64,000 nucleotides of DNA, from the NCBI GenBank assembly GCA_023055505.1, contig JALIRH010000018.1:13059646-13123645 (forward strand). The letters are read 5' to 3'. Source of the DNA: Callipepla californica brunnescens. Taxonomy: Eukaryota > Chordata > Aves > Galliformes > Odontophoridae. Shown here piece after piece: positions 59,641 through 64,000 of this stretch. The notes beneath the pieces were generated by a model. It had not been told where the DNA came from. It did no database searches and saw only the letters and a program-made list of their open reading frames with translations. The stretch's first letter is position 1; the number at the start of each line of letters is the position of its first letter. The translations under genes were made by a program, and so were the position numbers.

Positions 59641-62600
59641 AATTTGCCAAGTACAATATGTAGGCTTCTAATTACCCTAATCAATTCTAAGTGAATCTGC
59701 TATTTTGTGACAGAAGCTGTTTTTAACAAAAGCTCGTGTATTTCTGTTACACTCTGTCTGCATTATACTTAGGTTCCTGCAGAAGTATTGTATGCATGCA
59801 CACGTTTGGAGATGTTACTTGGTTCTAAATTGCTTTTTTTCTGCCTTCTGTCTCTTCAGTTTCTTAGTCTTGCCTGAGCTGCAGGTGGGCAGCAGCAGGG
59901 GAAGGTGCTAAGATCCTACCTAACAGAGAGCAGGTGTGCTGGGGGGAGCACACACAGCCCCAGCAGCTCGTGCTGCAGGCTTTGCAGAGCAGGCACATCC
60001 TGACAGCGGGACATACGCCAAGTACTCCGATGCACAAATGTAGCACTCACTGCAGGGGCAGTTGTTTAAAAGAAAAACTCTCCAAGAGGATTCAGCACAT
60101 TGTGCTTCTTGTATAATAGGTCGGTGGTTAGTGCATTTGGCTGGAGGGGAAGCTGTCCCCATTCCAGGACTCCTTGGTGCTAAATAGCCCATATCTTCTT
60201 CCTGTTCTCCTCCATCCTAAAAGGCATATGCTGTTTAGAGAATATGGACTGAGACTCTAACCCCTCTTTACTATAAGTTAACTTCAGGCTACAAAAACTC
60301 ATATCTCTTGTTTATTCTGTTCCCCACCTTCACTTCCTTATCAGTGTAGCCACACCGACAAAGGTTATTTTTTCCTACTTAGACCAATTTCTCCAAGACT
60401 GAAAGGTCTGCGAAGAGGGTCAAAAGCCTTTTGTCTTCACAGGCAAATGCTGCAGCACCAACACAGGTATACAGAAGGCTGTTCTCAGACCCATCTGTTG
60501 CCTTACACACATTCAGTGCCCCAGCATTACTAAATACGTAACTGTGTCCCACCAGATGACTGCCCGTAGTAGAGGTGTCTGTTCACAATCCCAAAGACTT
60601 CCCATCACATAGGTGCAGACATCTTTCCCTTTGGCAAAAATGCCTTTGTTTTCCAGGTAAACAACCCTCCCCAAACTACTGAAGAGCTCCCCGAGAGCTG
60701 AGTGCTCTCAGTGATCCTACTCAACTCAAGCGCTTAATAGCAGACAAGACATTGCCTGGTCTGGGGGTATCTAAAATGATACTTTTATGCACAGAAGAAA
60801 GAAAAGGAGAATGCAGCCTGTCAAAAAGGAATGCAGGTGCTCAAAAACCCGCATGAATTGCAGACTGCAGTCCCAACTGACTATTTCCCAGTGTGGCCTA
60901 ATCTTATGAGCACCTCCCTTCTGAACCTGAAAGTTCCTCAGGCATTTAACTTTATTCACCCACACATGTTTGGGAAGATAGGCACTTATCTCTTGCCTCA
61001 AGTTCTACTGCAATCCAGCTTAGGAAGACAGGCATTTAAATCCCCTTGAGAAGCCTGAAAAATTAGCAGCAGTAAGAATTATGTCTCACTTCTTCCGGTG
61101 TGGGCCACCAGCTGTGACGTACGTGCAAAGCGCACGTCTTAAACTCGAGGGAGGAAGTGGAACTGAGGATGTCACCGTGTGAAAGGGACTGATGTGACAC
61201 CGCCTGCTCCTCACAAGCAGTCCCTCTGACTGCTGTACCACGCTTGTGCTCAAAGCATGGCCAGCCTCTGCCCCTGATCCCATACCTCTGCGAGGTCAGA
61301 ACACAAAGCTGATGACACTCATTCTCCTCTCAAAGGGAGCAAAAGAAACCAGGGCAGGACGTGTTGAATGCAAGATGGTTGTAGGAACAAAACAGGTACA
61401 GGTCATAGCCTCCTTTCAATCCCCACACCCTCTGCCCCTTGCCAGTCTTTGAACTGTGAAGCTAGCCTTGAGTTGGCTTGTGTCTGCTCTGCCACAGCCC
61501 TATGCCTCTGCCTTCCTGCCTGCACAAGCTCTCAGCTGCAATACCCAGCACCCGCGATACCTCGTGGCTGCTGATTATGCCGTTCTGCTGGGAAGTTGAA
61601 GCTCAGTATTTAATTAAGAGTCTAGAAACATCACCCACTTCCTTTCTTACGGCTTTATGCATCTTTATGCAAAATGTGGGTGGAAGCGCTATGATCACAT
61701 ACCGCTTCATTAGCGCCGGTCCCGCAGGAAGGATGGATCAGCTGTGGCATGTGTGGAAGGAGCATTCCTGGTATTTCCAATGGCTTTCCAGGAGGCTATC
61801 TGGGCTCTAGCCACAGGCTGGCTTCGCCTGCTGGTGGTGTGAGCTCACCTCTGCAGTCAGCAGAAAGAAGGAAGCACCTGAGGCTCCTCGGAGGCAGCAG
61901 ACATCTTCTGCAGGTCTTCAGAAGCGCCTCTTCCTGGCCACGGCCCCTGTCAGAAAGCCGACACGATTAGATTACTGCTGTGTCCCTTCCAGGGCTCAGA
62001 CACTCAATGTTTCACCAAGGTAATAACATCTCAGAGAGGAGTTTGAAGCAGATGGGCAAGACTCCAGTCCAAATACTCGGGAGCCTGACAGCTAATGACT
62101 GTAAGAAAGTAAACCAACAGCATATCAATGAGAAGTAAAGATGATGACTACTGAAAACTGTGGAAATACAAATTAAAACTAGAATGTATCAATAGATTCT
62201 GTTCGAAAAGAATCTGAAGCATATGGCTGATCTTAATGCTTCTCTCTCCCGCTCTGCACCCCACCAGCCTTTACAAAAAAAGCGGTGTTCAAACAAATCT
62301 GCCTCTTCCTTCTTATGAATTACAGAGGATTGGAAATAATTGTAACATAGAGAAGAAGTACTGGAACCAATAAGAGCTTAACTTTAGCTCATCAGTTGTT
62401 CACCCTTGGTCTAATTCTTTGCTAAGCACTGCCCGAGAAAGGACAGGAGAACACTTTATTTCCTCAGCTTGAATATACATTGATTTTTTTTTATCCTAGA
62501 AAACTTGAGAAAGTGCAGTGCATTTATATCCAGATGGTGTAAATACACTGTAGGCAGGTTTCACTGTTTAAAGTTACAAAGAGCATTCATTAAAGCTATA

Positions 62601-63044
62601 GTTCTGAGAAAAGCACGTAAGGACTGCTCAGCATGAAGGAGCTGGCATTTGATTTTCACTGAGATAAGTGGAAAGAATAATACACCTTCTCTGAACATCG
62701 GTGTCTCCTCTTTCATGTCTGTTTGTGACGCTCTTCCTACCACAACGTGCATGGCTGAGAACAATATACATCAGGAACGAAACTTTCATTGATGTGACTG
62801 CATGATTTTCTGTTTATTATTTATGTTTGCATAATTCCATGCATTAATAAAAAGAGAAGTAATCCAAAGATACATAACATTAAGTGATTGTTTTTGTCCC
62901 GGAGGCGGCCTGCTTTAACTCGATGCATATTGCTAAGAGCAGACAAAGTCTGTTCTGATGAGCTATCCAACAGAAGTTAGATTCTTAACTGCTTTTTTTT
63001 TTTTCTGGAACATTAAATTTCAACTGATTTTGTCTACCTAAACT
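59641..63044. other. Non-coding stretch with a possible tRNA-type SINE relic
   Basis: A tRNA-promoter-like pair of boxes lies at about 60121-60172 and an acceptor/donor-like junction at 60656. A GC-richer portion around 61100-61950 carries frames of up to 110 codons without domains. Confidence 0.45.
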
Positions 63045-63960
63045 AAGAGCAAGTGATGTCATCTACCTGGACTTGTTCAGGGCCTTTGATATGGTCCATC
63101 ACCACATCTTTATAGTGCAGAGATATGGCTTCAAAGGCTGGACTGTTTGGTGGATAATGAATTGGTTGGATAATTGCAGCTAAAGGGTTGTCGTCAACAG
63201 ACCCATGTCCAGTTGGAGGCCAGTGGTGAGTGGTGTCCCCCAGAGGTCCATCTTAGGACCAGTGCTCTTCAACATCTTTATCAAGGTCATAAGTGATATG
63301 ATTGAGTGCACCCTCAGCAAGTTTGCTGATGATACCAAGCTGAGCGGTGTGGTTGATACAGAAGAAGGAAGGGATGTCATCCAGAAAGACCTTGATAAAC
63401 TTGAAAGATGGGCACATGTGCACCTAATGACGTTCAATGAGGCCAAGTGCAAGGTGTTGCACATGGGTCAAGGAAACCCCAGATGTGGAGCCCCATCTGG
63501 AGTACTGCATCCAAGTCTGGAGCCCCCAGCACAAGAACAATGTGGAGCTGCTGGAGCAGATCCAGAGGAGGGCTGCAAAGATGATCAGAGGGCTGCAGCA
63601 CCTCTCCTATAATGAGTGGCTGAGGGAGCAGGGCTTGTTCAGTCTGCAGAAGGCTCTAGGGAGACCTCACTGCAGCCTTCCAGTACTTGAAGAGAGCTTA
63701 TGAACAGGGGGAGACCACCTTTCAACATGGACAGACAGTGATAAGACAAGGGGAAATTGTTTTAAACTAAAAGAGGAAGATTTAGATTAGATGTTGGGGA
63801 CATTTTTCAGGGGGCGGTGAAGCACTGGAGGCATTCGATGCCATACAGGATGGGACCCTGGGCAGCCTGATCTGGTAGGTGGCAGCCCAGCCCATGGCAG
63901 GTGAGTTAGAACTAATGATCTTTAAGGTCTCTTCCAACCCAAACCACTCTATGACTGTAT
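63045..63960 (+). mobile_element. CR1 LINE, plus orientation, 5'-truncated, with part of the ORF2 reverse transcriptase
   Basis: From 63055 one frame encodes RT motifs in order: DVIYLDLFRAFDMVHH, an in-frame stop TAA at 63181, [19 protein letters not shown], the catalytic FADDTKL and [20 protein letters not shown]. Near 63480 the match jumps to a later ORF2 segment in another frame ([28 protein letters not shown]), so roughly 70-80 residues are missing and the frame is broken. The 3' part (GATTTAGATTAGATGTTGGG, AAGGTCTCTTCCAACCCAAA) ends in CTCTATGACTGTATC and an ATT repeat. The element is inactive: 5'-truncated, with a stop and an internal deletion. The 135-codon and 88-codon ORFs here belong to it. 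Confidence 0.93.
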
Positions 63961-64000
63961 CATTATTATTATTTTTCAAAGAGGAGAAGATAATGAACTC

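Noticed and set aside
1..64000. CRISPR arrays, rRNA genes, intact tRNA genes, prokaryotic operons
   Set aside because: No direct-repeat/spacer pattern, rRNA core or cloverleaf was found, and codon and repeat content are those of a bird nuclear genome.

Overview
The window is vertebrate nuclear DNA, almost certainly avian and probably a galliform such as chicken. The evidence is many CR1 (chicken repeat 1) LINE 3' ends in both orientations, one bird-type ERVL solo LTR, sparse AT-rich single-copy DNA and one sharp CpG island. Assignment to Gallus rests on recalled resemblance of the CR1 copies and was not tested. There are no bacterial-type operons, CRISPR arrays, rRNA genes or intact tRNA genes.

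Layout. 1-24.9 kb is gene-poor, with CR1 fragments at about 2.05, 4.31, 11.35, 14.0 and 16.7 kb, short CR1 tails near 10.7 and 22.2 kb, and scattered microsatellites. 24.9-26.5 kb is a strong CpG island. It holds the only gene I can support: a plus-strand first exon with a complete 42-codon ORF (25616-25744) for a single-pass membrane microprotein, followed by a consensus splice donor at 25871. 26.5-64 kb is mostly non-coding and may be intron or 3' flank of that transcription unit. It contains a CR1 split by an ERVL LTR (31.6-32.6 kb), CR1 pieces at 33.5, 34.8, 50.65 and 54.7 kb, a long TGGA microsatellite (35.4 kb), an old reverse-transcriptase relic (59.4 kb) and, at the right edge, a 0.9-kb CR1 that still encodes part of reverse transcriptase.

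Nearly all other open frames are short, lack splice context or recognisable motifs, and lie in low-complexity, GC-rich or repeat DNA; I do not annotate them as genes. The most interesting item is the microprotein. Its stop codon lies 126 nt upstream of a strong splice donor, so if that donor is used the mRNA has an intron in its 3' UTR. I do not recognise the protein and give no gene symbol. Several splice-like signals downstream (combined acceptor/donor sites near 28.55, 33.35 and 60.66 kb; candidate exons near 28.1 and 54.2 kb) are hypotheses for RNA data to test.
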